In this document: positions 41,830-50,032 of the stretch, piece after piece
Position numbering within the stretch: position 1 is the stretch's first letter
How the letters are laid out: the number at the start of each line of letters is the position of its first letter
DNA from: Pedobacter xixiisoli
Lineage (GTDB): Bacteria > Bacteroidota > Bacteroidia > Sphingobacteriales > Sphingobacteriaceae
Direction of reading: 5' to 3'
DNA: 64,000 bases
Assembly: GCF_900215335.1 (NCBI RefSeq)
Contig: NZ_OCMT01000004.1
Coordinates: 760,212-824,211, forward strand
Translations under genes and position numbers: made by a program
The notes under the pieces: generated by a model
Databases searched by the model: none
Told to the model about the DNA's origin: nothing
What the model saw: the letters and a program-made list of their open reading frames with translations, nothing else

Positions 41830-42882
41830 TTATTTTTTACCGTAGTTCAACAAAGGTTCGTTGTTTTTTTGCAGCGTAAAGGCAAAGGTGGTACCAATAT
41901 TGGGTGTACTACGTACCGAAATGGTTTGTTGGTGTGCTTCTAAAATATGTTTCACAATGGCTAAACCTAAGCCGGTGCCTCCTTCTTTTCTAGAACGATG
42001 AGAATCTATCCTGTAGAAACGTTCAAATAAACGAGGTAAGTGTTTTTCCTCAATTCCCATTCCGTCATCTGTAACTTCAATGAGGTATTGGTCGTGCAGT
42101 TCAAAAGTTTTAATAGATGTAGAACCATTTTCTCTTCCATATTTAATGGAGTTTTGAATGAGGTTCATCATTACCTGTCTAATTTTTTCACGATCGGCGT
42201 AAACCATGGTTGGAGCAGTGTATTTATCCTTGAAAATTAGCTTTGTTTTATTGGTAAGTGCTTTGTCTTCCAAAATTTCCATCACTTCCTTAACTAAAGG
42301 CACAAAGTCAAAACGTTGGTAGTTGATAGGAATTTCACCAGTTTCAAGTTTAGAAATAGAATCTAAATCATTAATCAGGTAGCTTAATCGCTCAATGTTA
42401 TTCTCTGCTTTCTTTAAAAATTTAATCGCCATTTCTGGGTCGTCAACAATGCAATCTTGCAAAGTTTCTACATAACCCTGTATCGCAAATAATGGCGTTT
42501 TAAACTCGTGAGATACATTCGAAAGAAATTCTCTTCTAAATTGTTCCTGTTTTTTAAGCAATTCGATCTCTTTCTTCTTGGCTCCAGCCCATTCTTCAAC
42601 TTCCTGCTGTACATCATTGATAGGGTCTGAGCTCACATATTCGCCAAGTGCTTCTTTTAAATCCTTACCTAATTTTAAGCTGTGTATTTGCTTGTATATC
42701 AGTTTGATTTTACTATAGATATATCTTTCTAATAAATAATAAAATACCAAAAAGCTTGTACCAAATGAAACGCCGAATGAAATTAACAAATAGTACCAGC
42801 TTTGTTGAAAATGATAATTAACCAAGCCAATAGATAAGCCTACTGCAAGCGCTGTAATAAAAACCAGTACACTAAATTTCAT
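41830..42882 (-). CDS. PhoR-like sensor histidine kinase
   Basis: 350 residues. Two N-terminal membrane helices (about 4-23 and 29-50) are separated by only a few residues, so there is almost no periplasmic sensor domain, as in PhoR. A short cytoplasmic linker leads to HisKA LSNVSHEFKTPLFAIQGYV with His125, then HATPase_c motifs NLIQNSIKYG, TDDGMGIEEKHL and RKEGGTGLGLAIVKHI. No response-regulator gene is next to it. Its own promoter carries the same Pho-box-like repeat as the neighbouring DUF47-PiT operon, which supports a PhoR role and autoregulation. The name is withheld because the regulator partner is not visible. Confidence 0.85.
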   Translation of the reverse strand: MKFSVLVFITALAVGLSIGLVNYHFQQSWYYLLISFGVSFGTSFLVFYYLLERYIYSKIKLIYKQIHSLKLGKDLKEALGEYVSSDPINDVQQEVEEWAGAKKKEIELLKKQEQFRREFLSNVSHEFKTPLFAIQGYVETLQDCIVDDPEMAIKFLKKAENNIERLSYLINDLDSISKLETGEIPINYQRFDFVPLVKEVMEILEDKALTNKTKLIFKDKYTAPTMVYADREKIRQVMMNLIQNSIKYGRENGSTSIKTFELHDQYLIEVTDDGMGIEEKHLPRLFERFYRIDSHRSRKEGGTGLGLAIVKHILEAHQQTISVRSTPNIGTTFAFTLQKNNEPLLNYGKK

Positions 42883-42967
42883 CTTATTTTTTTAAGTTGC
42901 CAATGTTAGATGAGAACTCGGCACGAGGGTTTGTTGTTGATATCGTTCGTGTCTCGGTTTCATATTG

Positions 42968-43001
42968 CTAAATTACAGCTAATAAGTTAAGATAATGTTA
43001 A
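42968..43001 (-). promoter_or_regulatory. Pho-box-like direct repeat and promoter of the PhoR-like gene
   Basis: Minus strand TTAACAT-TATC-TTAACTT (43001 to 42984), then exactly 8 bp, then TAATTTAG (42975 to 42968), one mismatch from TAnnTTTG. The spacing is identical to that at the DUF47-PiT operon. The leader to the ATG at 42882 would be about 80 nt. Confidence 0.7.
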
Positions 43002-43144
43002 CTATTAAGTTATAATTTTAAATCACATATACACCTAGGATATTCTAGGTTTTGTAGGATTAATCTACAAGTTCTAACTACAACCTAATGGAAATTTCTT
43101 TTATCCAATTTTAATACTAGAACCCACTATGTTTCTATGTGGTT

Positions 43145-43900
43145 TTATAACTTTTCTGTAAGGTATTTCCAATAGCGCTTAGGTACGTGCTTAGTGTGTA
43201 ATTTGGTGTTTTTACGAGCAACAATGTTAGTGCTTTTGAAATAGTCCTTCCACAAATCTGCATATAATGTTTCTTGCTCGTCTAGCATATGCTGATTTGA
43301 TTTTTTTAATAAACTAACATCGATATCCATTTCAATTTCTTCTACCGTTTCTAGGTTATAGAAAACGCCATAATGTCTTTTGATGTCGTAAATAATCCAC
43401 TGCTGGTCTGCATAACGGTTTTTAAAATGGTTAATCAGTAAAGGAATTACATTAAAATCTGGGTCTATCCCGCAATAAAAGAAACCATCAGCTGTTTTTT
43501 GAAAACGGATAAAAGCTTCCATTCTATGCTTTTCTCGTTCTACTTTTCTGGCGGTTTGTGCCATACTTAGCACTTGCGCATTGCCATAGTTCTTTTCTGC
43601 ACCTGCCGGATGTTGGAATAGGTAAATGCAAAAATCAAAAACGTCTTGGTGTATTTCTGGTTTCTCTGAAAGATAGGAGCAATACACCCTGCGCATCCAA
43701 TCTCGGCCCAGTCGTGTGGTCAGTCCTTTCCAAACCCGATCTGCTTTTGTTCGGTCAGTTAAAATCTCAAAAGATTTGCTAAAAGCATCTGGCTGATGTC
43801 TTTCTTTAGCTATGATTTTAGTTAATCCAGGTTTTCTTTCAAACCACTCAAATACCGAAGTAAGTATGCCTTCTAAACTGCCATCGAAAATGTAAATCAT
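43145..43900 (-). CDS. TIGR03915-type DNA metabolism protein (DUF4130)
   Basis: 251 residues beginning IYIFDGSLEGILTSVFEWFE, the signature start of the TIGR03915/DUF4130 family, with the conserved FDGSxEGxLxxVF pattern. Later segments are WMRRVYCSYLSEKPEI, RMEAFIRFQKTADGFFYCGI, HFKNRYADQQWIIYDIKRHYG and a basic C-terminus HTKHVPKRYWKYLTEKL. The family co-occurs with a radical-SAM protein and often a uracil-DNA-glycosylase-like domain, and is presumed to act in DNA repair or modification. Here it is the short form without a fused glycosylase domain. It is 80 bp downstream of the radical-SAM gene on the same strand. Confidence 0.85.
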   Translation of the reverse strand: MIYIFDGSLEGILTSVFEWFERKPGLTKIIAKERHQPDAFSKSFEILTDRTKADRVWKGLTTRLGRDWMRRVYCSYLSEKPEIHQDVFDFCIYLFQHPAGAEKNYGNAQVLSMAQTARKVEREKHRMEAFIRFQKTADGFFYCGIDPDFNVIPLLINHFKNRYADQQWIIYDIKRHYGVFYNLETVEEIEMDIDVSLLKKSNQHMLDEQETLYADLWKDYFKSTNIVARKNTKLHTKHVPKRYWKYLTEKL

Positions 43901-43980
43901 ATGATTTTTTTTGAACCATTAAGAAGTGAAGAGGTTTAAGTATGTATTGCTTTTTCTTAAATCCTTCATGTTTAAATAGT

Positions 43981-45237
43981 TTAAAACAATAATAATTGCT
44001 CGTTAGGCGTCTTCAAATATTTGCTCTGACTTTCGGCCAAAATAAATCCCTTAATCTGTACTGCCTGAAAATCTTTCAGTTGATAAGGCGTATCTACACA
44101 AGTAATAAAATGTTTGGCTCTATTGTAAGCAATTCCAATCTTCTTCAATTGGTGGATATATAGCTTGCCGAATTTCCTTGCTTGTACAATTTTTTGTGCT
44201 GAACCTACACCAATACCTGGCACACGTAAAATCATTTGATAATCTGCAGTATTGATATCGATAGGGAAGTGGTGCATATTGCGCAAAGCCCAACTTAACT
44301 TAGGGTCAATGTCGGTGTCTAGATGCGGATTGGCATCGTTCAATAATTCACGGACATCGAAGCCATAAAATCGCATCAGCCAATCGGTTTGATAAAGTCT
44401 GTTTTCCCTTAGCAATGGTGGCTGCGTACCTAAAATTGGCATTCTGCTGTCATTGCTAATTGGAATATATCCCGAATAATAAACACGTTTTAACGAAAAG
44501 CTTTTGTAGAAATTGGCAGCGGTGTACATAATTTCTTTATCCGTTTCTGGCGTAGCACCAATTACCATTTGCGTGCTTTGTCCGGCAGGTACAAATTTGG
44601 GAACACTTTTGATAAGCTTTTTTTCTTCCTTAAACTGGATGATTTGATTTTTTACAAATCCCAGCGGCTTAATCACATCTTGATGACTTTTTTCTGGAGC
44701 TAAAAGTTTTAATCCAGTTTCTGTGGGCATTTCTAGATTAATGCTCATCCTATCGGCATAAAGGCCCGCTTCGGTAATGAGTTCGTCACTTGCGCCTGGA
44801 ATAGTTTTGAGGTGGATGTAGCCATTGTAATTTTGTTCCAATCTCAGCTTTTTAACTACGCGGAGTAATCTTTCCATCGTAAAATCAGCATTTTTGAAAA
44901 TACCCGAGCTTAAGAAAAGTCCCTCGATGTAGTTTCTTCTATAAAAGTTCATGGTAAGCTCCACCACCTCATCTACGGTAAATGCAGCACGCTCAATGTC
45001 GTTACTGCGACGAGAAACGCAATAAGCACAATCGAAAATGCAATGGTTAGTGAGTAGGATTTTAAGTAAAGAAACACATCGTCCATCTTCTGTATAGGTA
45101 TGGCAAATGCCAGATTTGTGTCCGTTACCTACACCTTTATTGGTGTTTTTCCTGTCGCTACCACTCGATGAGCAGGAAACATCATACTTTGCTGCATCAG
45201 CTAATATGTTTAGCTTATCTCTTAATCTCTCAGACAT
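43981..45237 (-). CDS. Radical-SAM DNA modification/repair protein (TIGR03916-type)
   Basis: 418 residues. The radical-SAM cluster motif is CIFDCAYC (Cys66, Cys70, Cys73; CX3CX2C), followed by SRRSNDIERAAFT. Three further N-terminal cysteines (22, 45, 54) are conspicuous and may bind a second cofactor. The TIM-barrel half shows GLFLSSGIFKNADFTMERLL and HLKTIPGASDELI. Near the C-terminus a helix-hairpin-helix (LRVPGIGVGSAQKIVQARKF) suggests DNA binding. This matches the family of putative DNA repair/modification radical-SAM proteins paired with the downstream TIGR03915 gene. The reaction is unknown. Confidence 0.88.
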   Translation of the reverse strand: MSERLRDKLNILADAAKYDVSCSSSGSDRKNTNKGVGNGHKSGICHTYTEDGRCVSLLKILLTNHCIFDCAYCVSRRSNDIERAAFTVDEVVELTMNFYRRNYIEGLFLSSGIFKNADFTMERLLRVVKKLRLEQNYNGYIHLKTIPGASDELITEAGLYADRMSINLEMPTETGLKLLAPEKSHQDVIKPLGFVKNQIIQFKEEKKLIKSVPKFVPAGQSTQMVIGATPETDKEIMYTAANFYKSFSLKRVYYSGYIPISNDSRMPILGTQPPLLRENRLYQTDWLMRFYGFDVRELLNDANPHLDTDIDPKLSWALRNMHHFPIDINTADYQMILRVPGIGVGSAQKIVQARKFGKLYIHQLKKIGIAYNRAKHFITCVDTPYQLKDFQAVQIKGFILAESQSKYLKTPNEQLLLF

Positions 45238-45286
45238 ATCAAACTATTTTACTAACAAATATAGTAAAATAGCTAATATTTTTAGT

Positions 45287-45934
45287 TTATTTTTTGCCTT
45301 CCCATTCTGCGTAGAATTGGTCAAGGTAGCTAAGCATAAAATCGTGGCGTTGTTGTGCCATTGTTTTTCCTGTTTGCGTTTTCATTAAATCTTTTAACAA
45401 CAATAGTTTTTCGTAGAAGTGATTAATGGTAGGGGCGGTCGTATTTTTATACTCCTCTTTGGTCATCTGTAATTTTGGCTTAATTTCAGGATCATGAAGT
45501 ACTCGGTTTTTAAAACCACCGTAGGTGAAAGCCCTAGCAATTCCAATTGCTCCTATAGCATCTAAGCGATCAGCGTCTTGCACTACGTTTAATTCCTTAG
45601 AGGAATAAGTAATTTCTCCAAAACTAGCTTTAAATGATAGGTTTTTTATAATCAGTTTTACTTCGTTTATGATTTCTGGTTGTACGTCAATACTTGCTAA
45701 AAAATCTCCAGCTTTTTGCGGCCCAATTTCTTCGTCGCCACCATTAAACTTACTGTCGGCAATGTCATGCAGCAAAGCCGCTAATGCTACAATAAGTGTA
45801 TCGGCATTTTCAGTTTTATTGATGGTTTTTGCTGTTTTGTAAACTCGTTCAATATGGAACCAATCGTGCCCTGCTTCGGCATCGGCTAGAGTGGTTTTAA
45901 CAAAGTTGATGGTTTGATTGATGATATCCTGCAT
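45287..45934 (-). CDS. HD-domain phosphohydrolase
   Basis: 215 residues of the HD superfamily (YedJ/YpgQ-like): H in GHDWFHIERVYKTA (His27), the HD pair in LAALLHDIADSKFN (His56, Asp57), and the distal Asp in VVQDADRLDAIGAIGIAR. The C-terminal helices are typical of small metal-dependent phosphohydrolases. It is cytoplasmic. The substrate, probably a nucleotide or similar phosphate ester, is unknown. It lies 49 bp upstream of the radical-SAM gene on the same strand, so cotranscription is possible. Confidence 0.88.
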   Translation of the reverse strand: MQDIINQTINFVKTTLADAEAGHDWFHIERVYKTAKTINKTENADTLIVALAALLHDIADSKFNGGDEEIGPQKAGDFLASIDVQPEIINEVKLIIKNLSFKASFGEITYSSKELNVVQDADRLDAIGAIGIARAFTYGGFKNRVLHDPEIKPKLQMTKEEYKNTTAPTINHFYEKLLLLKDLMKTQTGKTMAQQRHDFMLSYLDQFYAEWEGKK

Positions 45935-46021
45935 TGGGCAAAGTTAGGGGATATCTTTTACTTGCGGTGATGAAAATTGGGGAAAATGTATCCCTAGGAT
46001 ATAATTGTCTGGATACTAAAC

Positions 46022-46058
46022 AAAAAAAAGATGCTCGATTTTAGGTTATCGAGCATCT
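46022..46058 (-). terminator. Rho-independent terminator of the XRE gene
   Basis: Arms AGATGCTCGA (46029-46038) and TCGAGCATCT (46049-46058) are perfectly complementary. On the minus strand the stem is followed by a run of eight T. It is 27 bp past the XRE stop. Confidence 0.9.
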
Positions 46059-46084
46059 GGAATTGCTATGCGTTCTTGTAACTT

Positions 46085-46318
46085 TTAGTGTCTTTTTGAA
46101 GCTAGTAATTCATAGGTGTCTACATCAAGTAGTTTGGCGATGTGGAAAAGTCTGTCGAGAGTGATTTTGCTGTATCCTAACTCAATTTTGCTGTAAGCGT
46201 TTTGAGAAATGCCAATTTTAGTGGCTAAATACTCCTGCGAAAAATTCTTGTACTCTCGCACTTTTCTAATGCGTAAAGCGATGCGTTGCATCTCTTTTCT
46301 GTAAGTTTCGTTCATCAT
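46085..46318 (-). CDS. XRE-family HTH regulator (small)
   Basis: 77 residues, essentially one HTH_3 domain: IRKVREYKNFSQEYLATKIG with the recognition helix ISQNAYSKIELGYSKIT, then LDRLFHIAKLLDVDTYELL. No sensor or effector domain follows. It is a DNA-binding transcription regulator. Its terminator lies just downstream, so it is monocistronic. There is no toxin-like partner next to it, which argues against a toxin-antitoxin antidote. Targets are unknown. Confidence 0.9.
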   Translation of the reverse strand: MMNETYRKEMQRIALRIRKVREYKNFSQEYLATKIGISQNAYSKIELGYSKITLDRLFHIAKLLDVDTYELLASKRH

Positions 46319-46423
46319 GTTGGTAGTTAATGTACTTAAAGCTAGTCAAATATTTTGCCAACCACAAGTTTCATTTATAGAACCAATACGATTACAACCA
46401 CAGTGTTTAAGAATTATTTTTCG

Positions 46424-47611
46424 CTAGCGATTAGGGCGCTCACTATCTGGTCTTCTGCTGCCATCATATAGCTCATATTCCAGCATTCTGCAGTCTAGTT
46501 TACCATTATAAAACTCTATTTTTTTATCGGCTTTTAGCCCGATTTTTTTAGCTAAGTCAGGATTTCCTGTAAAAATATACCCATGATAACCTTTGCACTT
46601 GGTTTTCATAAAATCGCCCATGCGTTTGTAGGTTAATTCTAGCTTACTGTGTGTACCTAGTCTTTCTCCGTATTCTGGGTTAAAAATTACCACACCTTTG
46701 CCGTCTTCTGGTACATGTGTTTCTGCGAAATCACAAACTTCAAATTGAATAATTTGGTCCACACCAGCAGTTTTTGCATTTCTTCTACTTACTTCCACGG
46801 CATCCTCAGAAAGGTCGGTAGCAATAATTTGTAGGTCTATGTTTTTAATAACCTGGTCTTTTAATATCCTGCGCTCTGCGAAAAATACCTCTTCATCATA
46901 ACCTATAATATGCATAAAGCCATAATTCATGCGATATAGACCTGGTCTACGGTTGGTAGCTAAAAGTGCCGCCTCAATAGCTAAGGTTCCAGAGCCACAC
47001 ATAGGGTTAACGAAAGGAGATTTTCTATCCCATTTAGTTGCCAAAACAGAACTTGCAGCAAGTGCTTCGAGCATTGGTGCTTTACCCGGAATTTTTCTAT
47101 ATCCGTGCTTGCTTAATGTCTCTCCACTGGTGTCAATAAAAATATCTGCATCGTTATCTTTCCAATATAAATGTACTACCGCTTTATTCGCATCAGATCC
47201 CGTATTAGGACGTATTCCTTTTTTATCTTTGATTCTATCTACTATTGCATCCTTTACTTTCAAATTAGCAAATAGGGGAGTAGTAATAAATGGGTTATCT
47301 ACATTAGAGGTTACAGAGAAATAGCCCGAAAAATCAAGCAGTTCTTCCCACTCCATAGCTACCAAAGCGCTGTAAAGCTCTTCTGGGTTTTTTGCGTTGA
47401 AACTTTTTAAGCTGTATAAAACCTGACTTGCACAACGCAGGTTGAGGTTAAGTTTAATACACTCGTTAAGGGTAATGTTAAGTTCTAGCCCTGTAGGAAA
47501 AGCCCTTACTATATCATAACCTAATTCTTCTACTTCTGCTTGCAGGTAAGATGATAGTCTTTTATTGCAGGTAATAATTACCTTACTCTTGGTGTGGAAA
47601 ACTTGTGTCAT
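46424..47611 (-). CDS. THUMP-domain class I SAM-dependent RNA methyltransferase
   Basis: 395 residues from ATG 47611 (MTQVFHTKSKVIITCNKRL). A longer frame starting at 47722 would add Phe/His-rich residues not seen in the family and would overlap the divergent gene's promoter. N-terminal ferredoxin-like/THUMP region to about residue 165 (YSALVAMEWEELLDFSGYFS). The Rossmann methyltransferase has PMCGSGTLAIEAALLATNRR (SAM site) and the catalytic motif NPEYGERLG. This matches the RlmL/YpsC-like rRNA guanine-N2 methyltransferases. The motif reads NPEY rather than the usual NPPY. Confidence 0.88.
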   Translation of the reverse strand: MTQVFHTKSKVIITCNKRLSSYLQAEVEELGYDIVRAFPTGLELNITLNECIKLNLNLRCASQVLYSLKSFNAKNPEELYSALVAMEWEELLDFSGYFSVTSNVDNPFITTPLFANLKVKDAIVDRIKDKKGIRPNTGSDANKAVVHLYWKDNDADIFIDTSGETLSKHGYRKIPGKAPMLEALAASSVLATKWDRKSPFVNPMCGSGTLAIEAALLATNRRPGLYRMNYGFMHIIGYDEEVFFAERRILKDQVIKNIDLQIIATDLSEDAVEVSRRNAKTAGVDQIIQFEVCDFAETHVPEDGKGVVIFNPEYGERLGTHSKLELTYKRMGDFMKTKCKGYHGYIFTGNPDLAKKIGLKADKKIEFYNGKLDCRMLEYELYDGSRRPDSERPNR

Positions 47612-47677
47612 ATGATTTGCGAAGTTATCAATAAAAATATAGAGATTTGGATGGAAGAGAAATATTATAGTACAGAC

Positions 47678-48049
47678 ATGGAAATTAAAGGTAAAGTGCA
47701 CGAAATTGGTGCAGCACAGCAAGTAAGTGAAACGTTTAAAAAACGTGATTTGATTATTGAGTATGCAGAAAATCCTACTTATCCAGAATATATCAGATTT
47801 GAAGCATTACAAGACAAAACAGCTTTACTTGATAATTTGAAAGCTGGAGACGAAGTAGAGGTTTCATTTAACTTACGTGGTCGTCCTTGGACAAATAAAG
47901 ATGGCGTAACTTCTTACTTTAACAGTTTAGTAGTATGGCGTATCACTGCATTGGCTAATACAGCGGGCGCTCCTGCAGCAGCTCCTCAATATGCAGCACC
48001 TGCTGATGTAAGTACAGCAGCGGGCGAAGATGACGATTTGCCATTTTAA
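47678..48049 (+). CDS. DUF3127 protein with SSB-like C-terminal tip
   Basis: 123 residues from ATG 47678 (MEIKGKVHEIGAAQQVSETF), where the DUF3127 family normally begins; ATGs at 47651 and 47594 are in frame but add non-family residues. The domain is OB-like: KRDLIIEYAENPTYPEYIRF, LKAGDEVEVSFNLRGRPW and YFNSLVVWRI. An Ala/Pro-rich linker leads to the acidic end EDDDLPF, nearly the DDDIPF tip of single-stranded-DNA-binding protein SSB. A DNA-related role is inferred from that tip and the OB pattern. It is divergent from the THUMP gene. Confidence 0.85.
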   Translation: MEIKGKVHEIGAAQQVSETFKKRDLIIEYAENPTYPEYIRFEALQDKTALLDNLKAGDEVEVSFNLRGRPWTNKDGVTSYFNSLVVWRITALANTAGAPAAAPQYAAPADVSTAAGEDDDLPF

Positions 48050-48084
48050 CATCGCTTTTTAAGGAAACACTTTATAATTTTAAG

Positions 48085-48111
48085 AGCCCTGATGTAAAAT
48101 CGGGGCTTTTT
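48085..48111 (+). terminator. Rho-independent terminator after the DUF3127 gene
   Basis: AGCCCTGAT (48085-48093) pairs with ATCGGGGCT (48099-48107) with one wobble, followed by TTTTT. It lies 36 bp past the stop. Confidence 0.85.
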
Positions 48112-48112
48112 G

Positions 48113-48176
48113 CGTTAATGTACTGTTAAAAAGTGTTAAAGAATAGACACATTACTCGCGGTCTTCGCTATTTTTG
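48113..48176 (+). promoter_or_regulatory. GTTAA triple array and promoter of the kinase/regulator operon
   Basis: GTTAA at 48114, 48125 and 48135 (spacings 11 and 10), containing TGTTAAAAAGTGTTAAA. The -7 element TATTTTTG is at 48169-48176, 12 nt before the ATG. Direct repeats with about 10-bp period are the usual binding form of OmpR-family regulators. A matching array lies before the outer-membrane protein gene at 54482-54505. Confidence 0.6.
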
Positions 48177-48187
48177 AAATAGTTGCG

Positions 48188-50023
48188 ATGAAAAAGAAGA
48201 GCCTTTGGATAATTACTGCATTAATGACCTTTGCGTTGTTGGGCGTTTTTGTAATGCAAATGTATTACATTAGAGAGTCTTACAATTTGAAATCGCAGCT
48301 GTTTGAGCAGAATGTAAACCAAGCATTAAGTTCTGTTGTAAACAAGATTCAGAAAACGAATGTAATTAGTCGTATCAACAAAAAAGATTTTGAGTTTAAG
48401 GAACTGAAAGGCCGAAATATCAGAATGCAAACGGATAGTATTGTTGCTTTCCAGATTAAGCATAAAGAGAGCCAGGCATTAAGAAGACTTAAACAACGAC
48501 AACAAGTTCTAGATTATTTAGGCATTCAAGACAGTTTGATTAGAGATAATTTTGCATCACCAGAAATTATATCTGAAGAAGATTTTGTAATCTTATCTAA
48601 TCCAACTCCCAATGATAAAAACCCATTGAAACTTAATGTAGATGACATTAAAGGGCCAAATGGTGTGCTAATAAGTCGTAGGGTTATTCCTTCCTTTTTC
48701 AGAAAACGTGCTGTTTTAAATATCAATAGACTGCCCGATACCATTCGATATTTGGCTTTTGACCGAGTAACAGGCCTGCCCCAATTTATAAACTTACCCA
48801 GTATTGATCCTGAGTTGAGATATAAATTTAAGATGGAGGATGCTAAAATTGAATATAAGTATAAGACAGAACTAGAAAGGCTTTACGCAGATACTGCCAT
48901 TGTTTATAATGCGGGTAATGTAAGCTTGCTGCAGGATGTGGCAAAAGAAATGGCCAACAAAGATATTCCTTTAGAAGAAAGGATGCCGAGCCAGGAACAT
49001 TTGGATACCTTAATTAAAAGAGAACTGCTCAGCAAAAACATCGACTTGGATTACAATTATTGGGTAAAGCCATCTAATCACAAAGGGAAGGTAATCTATC
49101 AAAATGTTTCTTTGCCTAACGGCGATGTTTTGCCAAAAAACACCTTCCAGAAAGTAATTTTTGGCAACGATTTAATGATCAAAGATCCGGGGATGTTGTA
49201 TTTGAGCTTTCCAAATAAGAACTCTTTGATATTTAACAACATGTTTGTCACCTTGTCTTCTTCTGTTGGGCTGTTGTTAGTACTTATTTCGATTTTTGCT
49301 TATACCATTTATGCCATTATCCGCCAGAAAAAACTTTCGGAGATGAAGACAGATTTCATCAACAACATGACTCACGAGTTTAAAACACCTGTGGCTACCA
49401 TCATGATTGCTAGCGAGGCTTTGAAGGATCCTGATTTAACGCCAGACAAGGCGAGGGTAAATCGCTTGGCAGGTATTATTTATGATGAAAATGTGCGTTT
49501 GGGGAGCCATATTGAGCGGGTACTGAACGTCGCAAAATTAGATAATAAAGAACTTAAATTAGAACGAAATCCGGTAGCGGTGAACGATTTGATTTCTTTG
49601 GTGGTAGATAGTATGAACCTGCAGTTACAGAAGAAAGATACCGAACTAATCTTAGCTTTAGATGCGGACCCAGATGTGGTAATTGGTGATGAACTGCATC
49701 TTTCGAACATGATTTACAATTTGATTGATAACGCAAATAAATATAGTCCTGAAACTCCTAAAATCACTATTAAAACAAAAAACCAAGCCAATGGAATTTG
49801 TATTGAAGTGAGTGATGAAGGTATAGGGATGACCAAAGAACAAACTAAAAGAATATTTGATCAGTTTTATAGAGTGCCTACCGGAAACTTACATGATGTG
49901 AAGGGCTTTGGATTGGGACTAAGCTATGTAAACGATATCATAAAACAAATGAACGGTTCTGTTAAGGTAAATAGCGAGAAAGATAAGGGAACCACATTTG
50001 TAATTCATTTACCATTTAATTAA
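48188..50023 (+). CDS. Membrane sensor histidine kinase
   Basis: 611 residues. TM1 is near residues 5-25 (WIITALMTFALLGVFVMQMY). A periplasmic domain of about 330 residues with no recognised fold follows, then TM2 near 357-378 (LSSSVGLLLVLISIFAYTIY). HisKA is NNMTHEFKTPVATIMIASEA with His396, and HATPase_c shows NLIDNANKYSPE, SDEGIGMTKEQ and GFGLGLSYVNDI. It phosphorylates the OmpR-type regulator encoded 9 bp downstream. Architecture and pairing resemble RprX-like Bacteroidetes kinases. It faces a GLPGLI/beta-barrel operon, a probable target. Confidence 0.93.
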   Translation: MKKKSLWIITALMTFALLGVFVMQMYYIRESYNLKSQLFEQNVNQALSSVVNKIQKTNVISRINKKDFEFKELKGRNIRMQTDSIVAFQIKHKESQALRRLKQRQQVLDYLGIQDSLIRDNFASPEIISEEDFVILSNPTPNDKNPLKLNVDDIKGPNGVLISRRVIPSFFRKRAVLNINRLPDTIRYLAFDRVTGLPQFINLPSIDPELRYKFKMEDAKIEYKYKTELERLYADTAIVYNAGNVSLLQDVAKEMANKDIPLEERMPSQEHLDTLIKRELLSKNIDLDYNYWVKPSNHKGKVIYQNVSLPNGDVLPKNTFQKVIFGNDLMIKDPGMLYLSFPNKNSLIFNNMFVTLSSSVGLLLVLISIFAYTIYAIIRQKKLSEMKTDFINNMTHEFKTPVATIMIASEALKDPDLTPDKARVNRLAGIIYDENVRLGSHIERVLNVAKLDNKELKLERNPVAVNDLISLVVDSMNLQLQKKDTELILALDADPDVVIGDELHLSNMIYNLIDNANKYSPETPKITIKTKNQANGICIEVSDEGIGMTKEQTKRIFDQFYRVPTGNLHDVKGFGLGLSYVNDIIKQMNGSVKVNSEKDKGTTFVIHLPFN

Positions 50024-50032
50024 GCATACATT

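Noticed and set aside
42883..43144. Response-regulator gene for the PhoR-like kinase
   Set aside because: The adjacent gap is non-coding, and the only regulator in the window (50033-50725) is clearly paired with the kinase at 48188.
46085..46318. Toxin-antitoxin antidote
   Set aside because: No small toxin-like gene is adjacent and a terminator isolates the XRE gene.
47612..47722. 37-residue N-terminal extension of the THUMP methyltransferase
   Set aside because: It is a Phe/His/Cys-rich sequence unlike the family, and overlaps the divergent gene; the ATG at 47611 gives the usual start.
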